Source: a bacterium (lineage in GTDB: Bacteria > Bacillota > Clostridia > Oscillospirales > Oscillospiraceae). From it: DNA of 64,000 nucleotides. Numbering within the stretch: the first letter of the stretch is position 1; every line of letters starts with the position of its first letter. Positions 17,792 to 26,961 of the stretch are shown here, piece after piece. Location of the stretch: assembly GCA_029009095.1 (NCBI GenBank), contig JAQXJT010000018.1, positions 47,996 through 111,995 of the forward strand, read 5' to 3'. The position numbers and the translations under genes are program-made. Under the pieces are notes generated by a model, which was not told the origin of the DNA, made no database searches, and worked only from the letters and a program-made list of their open reading frames with translations.

Positions 17792-17821
17792 TTGCCAGAG
17801 CAGTCTCTTTCGTGCTATACT
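17792..17821 (+). promoter_or_regulatory. Sigma-A promoter of galM-racemase
   Basis: TTGCCA (17792-17797), an 18-base spacer and TATACT (17816-17821) with an extended TGC. Confidence 0.7.
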
Positions 17822-17876
17822 CTTCTCACCTCGCCGTAAAACCATCTTTTTCCGGCAGGCACAGAGGAGGGAAACC

Positions 17877-18797
17877 ATGATTTCCAGAGAATTGCTTGAC
17901 GGCTTTACCCAATACACCCTGCGCTCTTCCACCCTCACTCTGAGCGTGGTGACCCTGGGCGCCACGGTGACCCACCTGAAGCGCGGCGATGAGGATCTGG
18001 CGCTCTGCTGCCCCACGCCCCGGGAACACGCCCAAAACAGCAGCTACGCCAACTCCATCGTGGGGCGCTACGCCAACCGCATCCGGCTGGGTCAGGTACG
18101 AATCGGCGGGGAGACGGTACAACTGAGCTGCAACGAGGGGCGCAACCAGCTCCACGGCGGCCCCAACGGCTTTGACAAGCAGCTCTGGACGGTGGAGGAG
18201 GCCGCGGAGGATCGCCTGACGCTCTCCCTCTGCTCCCCCCACGGGGAGAACGGCTACCCCGGCGAGCTGCGCGCCGCCGTGAGCTATACTCTCCGGGGCG
18301 ACACGCTTCGCATCGATTTTACCGCTCAATGTGACCGGGACACGATCTTCGCCCCCACCACCCACCTCTATTTCACGCTGAACGGGGACTGTCTCCAAAC
18401 GAAGCTGCGCATGAACGCCGGGCAGTACCTGCCCGTGGACGGGGAGAACCTGCCCCTCGCCCCGGAGCGGGCCGCGGGGGACTTCGATTTTTCCGCCCTC
18501 CGCCCCATCGGGCAGGACTACGACCACTGTTTTATCCCCGAAGGAGAGGGTCGGGCGCTGCTGGTAGGAGAGCGTACGGCTATCGAGCTCCGCAGCGACT
18601 TTCCGGCCATGCAGCTCTACACGGGGCTGTTCCTGGAGAGTCCCTTCCATCCCCACCAGGGGGTGGCGCTGGAGCCGGAGTGGTGCCCGGACAGTCCCAA
18701 CCGGGCGGAGTTTGCCTCTCCCCTGCTCCGGGCCGGGGAGCACTTCCAGCGCTTTGTGGAATACCGTATTTTTGACGCCGGGGAGGTAGTACAATGA
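17877..18797 (+). CDS. galM: Aldose 1-epimerase (galactose mutarotase)
   Basis: A 306-residue beta-sandwich mutarotase interconverting alpha and beta anomers of hexoses. The ATG at 17877 has GAGGAGGG upstream. Motifs: 'SIVGRYANRIRLGQV', the His/Gly strand 'HGGPNGFDKQLW', 'PTTHLYFTLNGD', and the probable catalytic Glu in 'ALEPEWCPDSPN'. In GalM this last stretch is usually ETQHFPDSPN, so the Glu is kept although the context differs. It is divergent from the GDP-mannose operon and overlaps the racemase gene by four bases. Confidence 0.88.
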   Translation: MISRELLDGFTQYTLRSSTLTLSVVTLGATVTHLKRGDEDLALCCPTPREHAQNSSYANSIVGRYANRIRLGQVRIGGETVQLSCNEGRNQLHGGPNGFDKQLWTVEEAAEDRLTLSLCSPHGENGYPGELRAAVSYTLRGDTLRIDFTAQCDRDTIFAPTTHLYFTLNGDCLQTKLRMNAGQYLPVDGENLPLAPERAAGDFDFSALRPIGQDYDHCFIPEGEGRALLVGERTAIELRSDFPAMQLYTGLFLESPFHPHQGVALEPEWCPDSPNRAEFASPLLRAGEHFQRFVEYRIFDAGEVVQ

Positions 18798-19495
18798 TCA
18801 GAGGAAGAAAGGTCGCCGGGATCATCGGCGGCATGGGCCCCGCCGCCACGGCGGATCTCTTCACCAAGATCGTGGCCATGACGGAGGCCGTCCGGGATCA
18901 GGAGCATATCCACATCCTGATCGACAACAACACCGACATACCCGACCGCACAGCGGCCATTTTGCAGGGCGTGGGCGATCCCCTGACGCCCATGATCGAG
19001 TCGGGACGCCGTCTGGTGGCGCAGGGCGCGGACTTTCTGCTGGTGCCCTGCAACACGGCCCACCACTACTGGCAGCCTCTCTCCGAGGCCATGGAGGTGC
19101 CCGTGCTGAACATGCCCCGGCTGGCGCTGGAGGAGTGCCGGCGGCAGGGACTAGGGTGCGTAGGGCTGCTGGCCACGGAGGGCTGCGTGAAGAGCGGCGT
19201 CTACAGCCGGGTCTTTGCGGGCAGCGGCGTGGAGCTGCTCTGTCCGGAGGGGGAGCTGCAGCAGGCTTTGATGCACATCATCTACGACGAGGTCAAGGCG
19301 GGGCTGCCCGCCCACCCGGAGGCGCTGCACCCCTATCTGAAAGAGATGGAGCGGCGGGGCGCCGGAGCCTTCCTGTTGGCCTGCACGGAGCTGCCCATTG
19401 CCTTCGCCGGGGACGGGGCGTTCCGCTACATGGACGTCACCGGGCTGCTGGCGGCGGAGGCCATCCGCCAGGCCGGCGGCAAAGTCCGGGAATAA
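18794..19495 (+). CDS. Aspartate/glutamate racemase family protein
   Basis: A 233-residue cofactor-independent racemase. Both catalytic cysteines are visible: C86 in 'LVPCNTAHHYW' and C197 in 'LLACTELPIAF', with the N-terminal 'GIIGGMGPAATADLF'. These features fit RacD-like aspartate racemases better than MurI. D-aspartate could be used in peptidoglycan cross-bridges, but RacD-like proteins also act on other amino acids. Translationally coupled to galM (ATGA overlap) and followed by a strong terminator. Confidence 0.9.
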   Translation: MIRGRKVAGIIGGMGPAATADLFTKIVAMTEAVRDQEHIHILIDNNTDIPDRTAAILQGVGDPLTPMIESGRRLVAQGADFLLVPCNTAHHYWQPLSEAMEVPVLNMPRLALEECRRQGLGCVGLLATEGCVKSGVYSRVFAGSGVELLCPEGELQQALMHIIYDEVKAGLPAHPEALHPYLKEMERRGAGAFLLACTELPIAFAGDGAFRYMDVTGLLAAEAIRQAGGKVRE

Positions 19496-19504
19496 GAAAC
19501 TGCC

Positions 19505-19538
19505 ACAGCCCCGGGACGGAACACCGTCCCGGGGCTGT
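19505..19538 (+). terminator. Terminator after the racemase gene
   Basis: A perfect 15-bp stem ACAGCCCCGGGACGG/CCGTCCCGGGGCTGT with a four-base loop. It may also serve the convergent DUF4364 gene. Confidence 0.8.
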
Positions 19539-19563
19539 CTCCATAGAATGGCATGGCCGCCGC

Positions 19564-20079
19564 TCACTCCAGCAGCAGTTCCATAATGCGGTTATAATAG
19601 TCCTCCGCGTTGGCGCGGAAATGCTCCTCGATCTTCTCTGCCTGTTCCCCGCTGCCGCAGAGCATGCGCAGCTCCAGGATGCTGCCCAGCCCGTCGGAGA
19701 GACCCAGCTCCACCCGGCAGCCGTTCTCTTCCTCGCTGTGTGCGGCGGTGATCATGGCGTCGCGGCGCATCCGCTCGGCCATGGGCGCGATCTGGGCGGC
19801 CAGGCGGGCGCGGATGGTATAGGGCAGGCTGCTCTCCACGATCTCGCAGTTCCGATTGCCTTTCTCCGTGATGGCGTAGCCCTTGGGCGTATGCTTCACA
19901 TTCTCCGTGTCGATCAGCTCGCCCAGACACTCGGCGTATTCGAAATAGCCCACCCCGCCGTTATCCAGCACCAGTTCCGAGAGGGTCTCCCCCCGGCATT
20001 CGCCCGGCAGACGGCGCAGAATGAACAGCAGCAGCAGCTTGATATCCAGTTTCTCCCGAAGCACACCGTGGTTCTCCAT
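19564..20079 (-). CDS. DUF4364 family protein
   Basis: A 171-residue protein. ATG 20079 is chosen because a full GAGGAGGTG site lies just upstream; a longer frame reading to 20166 runs through its promoter. The N-terminal 'LDIKLLLLFILRRLP' and the following helix-turn-wing, which ends in 'HTPKGYAITEKGNRN', look like a winged-helix DNA-binding domain. The C-terminal half is an alpha/beta domain. Length and order match DUF4364, common in Clostridia and of unknown function, probably a transcription regulator. Monocistronic with a strong promoter. Confidence 0.75.
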   Translation of the reverse strand: MENHGVLREKLDIKLLLLFILRRLPGECRGETLSELVLDNGGVGYFEYAECLGELIDTENVKHTPKGYAITEKGNRNCEIVESSLPYTIRARLAAQIAPMAERMRRDAMITAAHSEEENGCRVELGLSDGLGSILELRMLCGSGEQAEKIEEHFRANAEDYYNRIMELLLE

Positions 20080-20106
20080 ACGGCACCTCCTCATACTCTT
20101 CCCACT

Positions 20107-20135
20107 AATATAAGTTATTTTCGCCCTGCCGTCAA
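20107..20135 (-). promoter_or_regulatory. Sigma-A promoter of the DUF4364 gene
   Basis: On the minus strand TTGACG (20130-20135), a 17-base spacer and TATATT (20107-20112). Confidence 0.75.
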
Positions 20136-20201
20136 CGAGTATTTCACCTTGTTCCCTTCTCCGCATAGACTGTATTGAACATTTCGAAAGGAGGAATTTC
20201 C

Positions 20202-20987
20202 ATGGCAGACAGGGTCGTGCCCGGGCCGGTGGACAGCTCGGAGCGCATCCGGGAGGCGGTGTGCATCCATACGAGGAAGATCTACTCCGGCTGCCGGGAT
20301 AAGGACTGTATTGAGGATCTGCGGGTGTTCCCCACGGCCAGCAGCCGTCCCTACATAGACACGGCGTTCTCCATTCGCCCCCGCTCTGCGGAGCTTCTGA
20401 GCGCCTGCGTCAATGTGGAGGAGATCACCTTCAACCGTGGCTACTACACCGTGGACGTCACCTACTTCTACCGCGTCACCGGCGAGGCCTTCCCCGGGGA
20501 CGCCACCGTCACGGGGCTGGCCGTCTTTGACAAGCGGGTCATTCTCTTCGGCAGCGAGGGCAGCGCAAGGGTCTTTACCTCCGACACCCCCTTTGCCGCG
20601 CAGGCCGTGCAGCCTGTGGGCGTGGCGGAGGCGGTGGACCCCATCGCGTTGAGCATGAAGGTGCTGGACCGGGCCTGCGCCTGCTCGGGGGATCCCATCC
20701 CCGAGGTGCCCCAGCCCATCCTCTCAGCCTTTGGGGAGGATCTGGTGCTGGGCGAGACCAGCCGGCTCTGGTACGCCACGCTGGGACAGTTCTCGCTCAT
20801 CCGGCTGGAGCGGGACAGCCAGCTGGTGATCCCCGTGTACAGCTACGGTTTCCCCGAGTGCGAGTGCCCGGGCAGCGGGGACGACGATCCGTGCAGCCTC
20901 TTCGGGCGCATCCGCTTCCCGGTGGAGGAGTTCTATCCCCCCGATTCTCTCGACAGCAGCGACGATTACCGGCAGTTCGTCCAGTAA
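20202..20987 (+). CDS. Conserved clostridial protein of unknown function, Cys-containing
   Basis: A 261-residue soluble protein. ATG 20202 has AAGGAGG at 20188-20194. Three cysteines cluster near the N-terminus (C21, C31, C36 in 'VCIHTRKIYSGCRDKDCIED') and more lie near the C-terminus ('FPECECPG'). There is no signal peptide or membrane segment. The middle is strand-rich ('FNRGYYTVDVTYFYRVTG', 'AVFDKRVILFGSEGSARVF'). I recall the same pattern in other Clostridia as an uncharacterised conserved protein; a spore-coat link is only a guess. A possible mother-cell-type promoter box, CATAGACT, precedes it but is weak evidence. Confidence 0.75.
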   Translation: MADRVVPGPVDSSERIREAVCIHTRKIYSGCRDKDCIEDLRVFPTASSRPYIDTAFSIRPRSAELLSACVNVEEITFNRGYYTVDVTYFYRVTGEAFPGDATVTGLAVFDKRVILFGSEGSARVFTSDTPFAAQAVQPVGVAEAVDPIALSMKVLDRACACSGDPIPEVPQPILSAFGEDLVLGETSRLWYATLGQFSLIRLERDSQLVIPVYSYGFPECECPGSGDDDPCSLFGRIRFPVEEFYPPDSLDSSDDYRQFVQ

Positions 20988-21010
20988 ACGCCTTACCAGC
21001 AACGGAAAAA

Positions 21011-21043
21011 CCGCCCTGCCGCAAACTCCACGCGGCAGGGCGG
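21011..21043 (+). terminator. Terminator between convergent genes
   Basis: The stem CCGCCCTGCCGC/GCGGCAGGGCGG, followed by TCTCTTTCT on the plus strand. Its A-rich 5' flank (GGAAAAA) allows use on the minus strand too. Confidence 0.8.
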
Positions 21044-21066
21044 TCTCTTTCTCCAACGCGGCAAAG

Positions 21067-21726
21067 TCAGTATTTCGACACGATGTTGTCTTTGTCCTTC
21101 CAGATGCTCATGGCGGGCACCATACCGCGGACGCAGGAGGTGGGATAGATGTTGCTCATGCGCCCCACCACGGTGCCGGGGTTGAGGACGCTGTTGCAGC
21201 CCACTTCCACCCCGTCGCCGAGGATGGCGCCGAACTTCTTGCGCCCGGTCTCCATCCGCTCTTCCCCGTTCTTTACCACCACCGGAGTCTTGTCGCTCTT
21301 CACATTGGAGGTGACGGAGCCGGCGCCCATGTGGGCCTTGTAGCCCAGCACGCTGTCGCCCACATAGTTATAGTGGGGCGTCTGGACGTTGTCGAACAGC
21401 ACGGCGTTCTTCACTTCCACGCTGTTGCCCACCACGCAGTTCTTCCCCACGATGGCACTGCCCCGGATGAAGGCGCAGTGGCGCACCTCCGCCCCGTGGT
21501 CGATGATGCAGGGTCCGCCGATGTAGGCCGAGGGGAAGATCAGCGCGTCCCGGGCGATCCACACCCCCTCGGACACCTGCTCATACTCCTCTCCGGGGAG
21601 GGTGGGCCCCAGTGCCAGAATGAAGCTCTTGATGTCGTCCAGCACCTCCCAGGGGTACTCCTTCCCCTCGAACAACGGCGCGGCGATGGTGTGGCTCAGA
21701 TCCAGCAGATCGTCAGTTCTGTACAT
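21067..21726 (-). CDS. Left-handed beta-helix (hexapeptide) acyltransferase-like protein, GlmU C-domain related
   Basis: A 219-residue protein. After a helical N-terminus (1-50), repeats of the hexapeptide type form a left-handed beta-helix ('ALIFPSAYIGGPCIIDHGAE', 'AIVGKNCVVGNSVEV', 'GAILGDGVEVGCNSVLNPGT'). It resembles the acetyltransferase half of GlmU and stand-alone UDP-GlcNAc diphosphorylase-like proteins. The nucleotidyltransferase domain is absent. It lies 12 bases downstream of glmM, so it may acetylate the GlmM product glucosamine-1-phosphate or a related sugar. The reaction is inferred from context. Confidence 0.8.
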   Translation of the reverse strand: MYRTDDLLDLSHTIAAPLFEGKEYPWEVLDDIKSFILALGPTLPGEEYEQVSEGVWIARDALIFPSAYIGGPCIIDHGAEVRHCAFIRGSAIVGKNCVVGNSVEVKNAVLFDNVQTPHYNYVGDSVLGYKAHMGAGSVTSNVKSDKTPVVVKNGEERMETGRKKFGAILGDGVEVGCNSVLNPGTVVGRMSNIYPTSCVRGMVPAMSIWKDKDNIVSKY

Positions 21727-21738
21727 GGCCCTCTCCTT

Positions 21739-23088
<1,350 letters not shown>

Positions 23089-23124
23089 AGAGCATACTCC
23101 CTTTATCGTTGGTTTTGATGCCTT

Positions 23125-23153
23125 ATCTTACCACCGCTTCCCGCCCGGCGCAA
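23125..23153 (-). promoter_or_regulatory. Sigma-A promoter of glmM
   Basis: On the minus strand TTGCGC (23148-23153), a 17-base spacer and TAAGAT (23125-23130). Confidence 0.55.
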
Positions 23154-23204
23154 GATAAATCCATATCTGTTTACGAAAAGTACATTTCTTTTTCCCCCGG
23201 CCCA

Positions 23205-23213
23205 TGCTATACT
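23205..23213 (+). promoter_or_regulatory. Extended -10 promoter of the DUF1002 gene
   Basis: ATGC followed by TATACT (23208-23213) gives an extended -10. The -35 region (TTTCTT at 23185) is poor. Confidence 0.45.
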
Positions 23214-23236
23214 GCCCTCGGAAAGGGAGGTGCGCC

Positions 23237-24277
23237 ATGAAACGGGCTTTCTGCCTGATCCTCGCCGCGCTGCTCCTCTGCACCCCGCTCACCGTCTCGG
23301 CGCTGAGCGGCGTCAACGAGCGGGTGGTACTGGGCGCGGATCTCAGTGAGGATCAGATCGCGAAAATCTATGAGGACTTCGGCGTGGAGCGGGGCAGTAT
23401 GCGGGAGCTGACGGTCAGCAACGCCGAGGAACACGAAGTGTTGGGCGGGCTGCTGGACGAATCGGCCATCGGCAGCGCCTCCTACTCCTGCGTCTATATG
23501 AAGCTCCTCTCCGAGGGCAGCGGCAGCCGGATCCTGCGCCACAACATCGACTGGTGCACCGAGGAGATGTACGGCAGCGCCCTGTCCACAGCGGGCATCG
23601 AGGATGTGAGCATCGTGGTCTCCGCTCCCTTCCCCGTCTCCGGCACCTGCGCGCTGGTGGGTATCTACAAGGCCTATGAGGACATCACCGGCGAGACGCT
23701 CAGCCGGGAGGCCAGGGAGCTGGGCGTGGAGCAACTGCTGCTAACCGGGAAGCTGGCCGAGGAGATCGGCAGCAGCTATGACGCCGCCGGGATCGTGGAC
23801 GCCGTCAAGGCTCTCTTGCAGCAGACGGAAGGTCTCAGCGACGAGGAACTCGCCTCCCGCATCCGCGCCATCGCCTCGGACTACCGCGTGAGCTTCAACG
23901 ACGCGCAGATACAGCAGCTTCTGGAGCTCTGCCGGAAGCTGGAGGGGCTCAGCGAGCAGGAGCTGCGGGAAAAGGCGGAGGAGGCCCGGCAGGCCGCGGA
24001 GAAGCTCAAGGGCTGGAAAGAGAAATTCGACGCGGCCCGGGGCAAGTGGAACACCACCCGGCAGCGGATCGGGGAGTTCTCCCGGCGGCTCTCGGAGTGG
24101 GGCAGCGGCGTAAAGGAGAGCTGGAACAGCTTCGCCGGTCACACCTCGGAATTCTGGAACTGGTGCCGCGGCTTCTTCGGAGACGAGCCCGCCCCGGAGG
24201 AGACCGAACCCCCGGCCGGAACAGACCGTGTCGCGGAGGTCCCGCCGGAGGGCGATGGGATCATTCCCGTAGAGTGA
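23237..24277 (+). CDS. Secreted DUF1002 family protein
   Basis: A 346-residue exported protein. ATG 23237 follows AAGGGAGG. The signal peptide MKRAFCLILAALLLCTPLTV ends near SALS. The domain 'VVLGADLSEDQIAKIYEDFG', with 'NIDWCTEEMYGSALSTAGIEDVSIVV' further on, matches DUF1002 (PF06207), found in clostridia and lactobacilli without a known role. The C-terminal third is a charged helix (about residues 225-300, coiled-coil-like) ending in a Trp-rich stretch and an acidic Pro/Glu tail. Monocistronic, between its own promoter and a strong terminator. Confidence 0.82.
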   Translation: MKRAFCLILAALLLCTPLTVSALSGVNERVVLGADLSEDQIAKIYEDFGVERGSMRELTVSNAEEHEVLGGLLDESAIGSASYSCVYMKLLSEGSGSRILRHNIDWCTEEMYGSALSTAGIEDVSIVVSAPFPVSGTCALVGIYKAYEDITGETLSREARELGVEQLLLTGKLAEEIGSSYDAAGIVDAVKALLQQTEGLSDEELASRIRAIASDYRVSFNDAQIQQLLELCRKLEGLSEQELREKAEEARQAAEKLKGWKEKFDAARGKWNTTRQRIGEFSRRLSEWGSGVKESWNSFAGHTSEFWNWCRGFFGDEPAPEETEPPAGTDRVAEVPPEGDGIIPVE

Positions 24278-24278
24278 G

Positions 24279-24312
24279 AAAAGGCGCTGTCCCTGCCGGG
24301 ACAGCGCCTTTT
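24279..24312. terminator. Bidirectional terminator between DUF1002 and the UroD-family gene
   Basis: The perfect 15-bp stem AAAAGGCGCTGTCCC/GGGACAGCGCCTTTT with a TGCC loop gives U-tracts on both strands. Confidence 0.92.
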
Positions 24313-24327
24313 GATTTCTATGTACGC

Positions 24328-25572
24328 TCAGTACTTTCCGTACTCCTTCACCGTCTCCATCATGGCCTCGAAGTTGCCGGGGAGGGTGTGATCCACGCCG
24401 TAGTTGGTCTCGAAGATAAATCCGCCTCCGCCGGCGCAGCCGTCGATGAGACGCTTGCACTCGTCGATGACCTGCTGGCGGGTACCGTGCTCCAGCAGGT
24501 ACACGGGGAAGCCGCCGGAGATGCAGGCGGTATCGCCCAGCACCTTCTTGGCCCGGACCATATCCACCGTCTCGAAGTGGTAGACCACTTTCCCGGCGGT
24601 GACCTCCTTGAGACAGTCCAGACGGGAGTCGTACTCGCCTTCGGTGTAGATATAGGGGGTCATGCCGCTTTTGATGATCTCCTCGATGATGAGCTGGAGA
24701 TCGTGCCAGTAAAACTCCCGGTACTGCTCGTCGCTCATGAACCCGTCCATGCCCTTGTGCAGCGCCATGAACACCCACTTGCCGGGCATCATTTTGCCCT
24801 CCATACACACCAGCTGCAGCATGCTCTCCAGGTGCTCGGCGCAGTAGTTGCGGACGATGTCCTCGTACTCGTAGAGGTCGGTGAGGCTGTTGATGGTGCC
24901 CCGGAGTCCGTCGCTGTAGGAGTCAAAGGGGACGGCGGCGAAGCCCTTTTGCAGCACCGGGAAGCCCATGGCCTCCATCTCCGCTTCCAGAGCGGCGGAT
25001 TTGGCGTTATTCTCGGCGCTCATCTCACTGATCTTCCAGAGCGTCTCGATCACATGGCGCATCTGGGGGGTACTGAACAGCCCGGCCAGCTGCGTGATGT
25101 TCATGCCCGGAGAGAGGGCGGAGAAACCCGCCCGGGCAAAGGGCTCCAGCAGCCCCGAGACCCGGGGCATGGCCCGCTCCAGCACCCAGCCGGTGTAATC
25201 CTTGGTGAACAGCTCCATCTCGTCATCCTGAAGCACGGGGAACTCCAGGAACTGGTGGATGGAATCGTCGCTGATGGCGGTGCCGGGGGCGCCCGCCCAG
25301 GTGAGGCTCTTGGGCTGCTGCAGCTCCAGCGCCGGTCCCGCGCCCATGTTGATGTAGGCGTGGCCGAAGATGGCGTCCGGCTCGAAGTCCCGGAGATACT
25401 GCTTGTAGGCTTCCGCGCCCTTGTCAAAGTCGTAGACCACGTCCTTCATGCTCAACCCGGCCCGGAACACGGGGAAGCCCTGCATGACAGGGATCAGCGG
25501 TACCCGGTCTGCCTCCTTCAGCGAAACGGCGGCGTTGATGCGGTTCATTCTGCTTTCATACGTTTCTGCCAT
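24328..25572 (-). CDS. Uroporphyrinogen decarboxylase (URO-D) family protein
   Basis: A 414-residue protein of the UroD/MtaA/CmuA superfamily. ATG 25572 is chosen for its AAGGAGG site. Segments such as 'RVPLIPVMQGFPVFRAG', 'LHKGMDGFMSDEQYREFYW', 'YIYTEGEYDSRLDCL', 'KVVYHFETVDMVRAKKVLG' and 'ACISGGFPVYLLEHGT' fit the clostridial UroD-like group that works in corrinoid-dependent methyl transfer. The length exceeds HemE (about 350) and no heme genes are near. Role in methyl metabolism is inferred; no corrinoid protein lies in the window. Its promoter overlaps an inverted repeat, so it is probably regulated. Confidence 0.82.
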   Translation of the reverse strand: MAETYESRMNRINAAVSLKEADRVPLIPVMQGFPVFRAGLSMKDVVYDFDKGAEAYKQYLRDFEPDAIFGHAYINMGAGPALELQQPKSLTWAGAPGTAISDDSIHQFLEFPVLQDDEMELFTKDYTGWVLERAMPRVSGLLEPFARAGFSALSPGMNITQLAGLFSTPQMRHVIETLWKISEMSAENNAKSAALEAEMEAMGFPVLQKGFAAVPFDSYSDGLRGTINSLTDLYEYEDIVRNYCAEHLESMLQLVCMEGKMMPGKWVFMALHKGMDGFMSDEQYREFYWHDLQLIIEEIIKSGMTPYIYTEGEYDSRLDCLKEVTAGKVVYHFETVDMVRAKKVLGDTACISGGFPVYLLEHGTRQQVIDECKRLIDGCAGGGGFIFETNYGVDHTLPGNFEAMMETVKEYGKY

Positions 25573-25614
25573 GCACTTGTCCTCCTTAATTCTACACAAT
25601 TCCAATGTTTGTTA

Positions 25615-25660
25615 TGCATTTGTGCTATTGCAATTATAACATAAATGCAACTCAAGTCAA
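25615..25660 (-). promoter_or_regulatory. Strong promoter with inverted repeat upstream of the UroD-family gene
   Basis: On the minus strand TTGACT (25655-25660), a 16-base spacer and TATAAT (25633-25638) with an extended TGT. TGCATTT (25615-25621) and AAATGCA (25643-25649) form an inverted repeat that brackets the -10, a plausible operator. Confidence 0.65.
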
Positions 25661-25703
25661 GTCCAACCCCGTCAAAAGGCGGCATTTTCCCTGCCGCCGG
25701 GCG

Positions 25704-25732
25704 TTGCAATGGAGCGGAGAAGGCGGTATAAT
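25704..25732 (+). promoter_or_regulatory. Sigma-A promoter of the SpoU methyltransferase gene
   Basis: TTGCAA (25704-25709), a 17-base spacer and a consensus TATAAT (25727-25732). Confidence 0.8.
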
Positions 25733-25766
25733 GCCCCCAAAAACGCTGGTAAAGGAACGATGAAGC

Positions 25767-26582
25767 ATGGCCAATCTGCACGAGATCCACGATCTGTCCG
25801 CCCCGGAGCTGGATGTTTACGCCCGGTGCACGGAAAACCAGCTGGTAAACCGCGCCGACCCCGCCCACGGACTGTTCATCGCCGAGAGTCCGCTGGTCAT
25901 CTCCCGGGCGCTGGACGCGGGATACGAGCCGGTGTCGGTGCTCATGGACGGCGATCACATCTCCGCCGCCGCCGCGGAAATTCTGGAACGGGTGGGCGAT
26001 ATCCCCGTCTACGCCGCCGCGGACGGCGTACTCACCGCCCTCACCGGCTTCCACCTCACCCGGGGGATGCTCTGCGCCATGCGCCGTCCCCCTCTGCCCA
26101 CGGTGGAGGAGGTCTGCCGGGGCGCACGGCGGGTGGCCGTGCTGGAGAACATCATGAACCCCACCAATGTCGGCGCCATCTTCCGCTCCGCCGCCGCCCT
26201 GGGCGTGGACGCGGTGCTGCTCACCGCCCAGGGGAGCGACCCGCTCTACCGCCGGGCGCTGCGCGTGAGCATGGGCACCATTTTCCAGCTGCCCTGGACC
26301 ATCTTCCCCCGGGAGGACTGGCACTCTGCCCTCCACGCCCTGGGCTTCCGCACCGCCGCCATGGCGTTGCGCCATGACGCCCTCCACATTGCCGACCCCC
26401 GTCTCGCCCGGGAGGAAAAGCTGGCCATCGTACTGGGCACCGAGGGGGACGGGCTGGCCAGGGACACCATCACGCGCTGCGACTACACCGTGCGCATCCC
26501 CATGACCCACGGGGTGGACTCCCTCAATGTGGCCGCCGCCAGCGCCGTGGCCTTTTACCAGCTTTCCCTCATGAGCCGCTGA
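25767..26582 (+). CDS. TrmH/SpoU-family RNA 2'-O-methyltransferase
   Basis: A 271-residue SPOUT enzyme methylating ribose 2'-OH in rRNA or tRNA. An N-terminal substrate-binding domain (1-110, 'LFIAESPLVISRALDAG') is followed by the knotted SAM domain with motif 1 'NPTNVGAIFRSAAALG', motif 2 'LGTEGDGLA' and motif 3 'PMTHGVDSLNVAAASAVAF'. The Arg and Asn/Ser residues expected for activity are there. The start has AAAGGAACG upstream. The target nucleotide cannot be assigned; rlmB at 53786-54544 is a separate paralogue. Confidence 0.9.
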   Translation: MANLHEIHDLSAPELDVYARCTENQLVNRADPAHGLFIAESPLVISRALDAGYEPVSVLMDGDHISAAAAEILERVGDIPVYAAADGVLTALTGFHLTRGMLCAMRRPPLPTVEEVCRGARRVAVLENIMNPTNVGAIFRSAAALGVDAVLLTAQGSDPLYRRALRVSMGTIFQLPWTIFPREDWHSALHALGFRTAAMALRHDALHIADPRLAREEKLAIVLGTEGDGLARDTITRCDYTVRIPMTHGVDSLNVAAASAVAFYQLSLMSR

Positions 26583-26590
26583 CCCGTCCC

Positions 26591-26654
26591 GGCACATAAC
26601 CGCCCCGGCGCGCTCATATACATACACCACGAGAGGTTGAGGGAGTGGTGTATG
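26591..26654 (+). promoter_or_regulatory. Candidate sigma-E promoter and inverted repeat over the spoIIID start
   Basis: ACATAA (26594-26599) and CATATACAT/CATACA (26615-26626) resemble sigma-E boxes, as expected for spoIIID. The arm CATACACCAC (26621-26630) and the arm GTGGTGTATG (26645-26654) form a perfect 10-bp inverted repeat around a 14-base loop that holds the ribosome binding site. Confidence 0.45.
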
Positions 26655-26914
26655 TGCAAACGAACATTGCGGAGCGATGCCGTTCGCTGGGGGAGTGGAT
26701 TTTGGCCAACAACGGCACTGTCCGTTCCGCCGCATTGCGCTTCGGCGTTTCCAAAAGCACCGTACATAAAGATGTGACCGAGAGGCTTCAGGAGATTGAC
26801 CGGGCGCTCTATCTCCGCGTCAGAGCCGTGCTGGATGTGAACAAGGCGGAGCGGCACCTGCGGGGCGGCGACGCCACCAGAAGAAAATACCGGAGCGAAA
26901 AGCCCCGGATATAG
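26645..26914 (+). CDS. spoIIID: Stage III sporulation transcriptional regulator SpoIIID
   Basis: An 89-residue DNA-binding protein that acts in the mother cell to adjust the sigma-E regulon and switch on sigK. The helix-turn-helix 'AALRFGVSKSTVHKDVTERL' and the tail 'RHLRGGDATRRKYR' are near-identical to the Bacillus protein. The start is uncertain: GTG 26645, GTG 26648 and GTG 26654 are all in frame. AGAGG (26632-26636) suits 26645 and GAGGGAG (26639-26645) suits 26654. It is the clearest sign that the organism sporulates. Monocistronic, with a strong terminator. Confidence 0.95.
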   Translation: MVYVQTNIAERCRSLGEWILANNGTVRSAALRFGVSKSTVHKDVTERLQEIDRALYLRVRAVLDVNKAERHLRGGDATRRKYRSEKPRI

Positions 26915-26916
26915 CG

Positions 26917-26948
26917 GTTCCCGGACAGGTGCTCACCTGTCCGGGAAC
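26917..26948 (+). terminator. Terminator after spoIIID
   Basis: GTTCCCGGACAGGT pairs with ACCTGTCCGGGAAC, and TTTCATAAG follows. Probably used from both sides, as the ABC-FtsX gene converges on it. Confidence 0.75.
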
Positions 26949-26961
26949 TTTCATAAGATGG

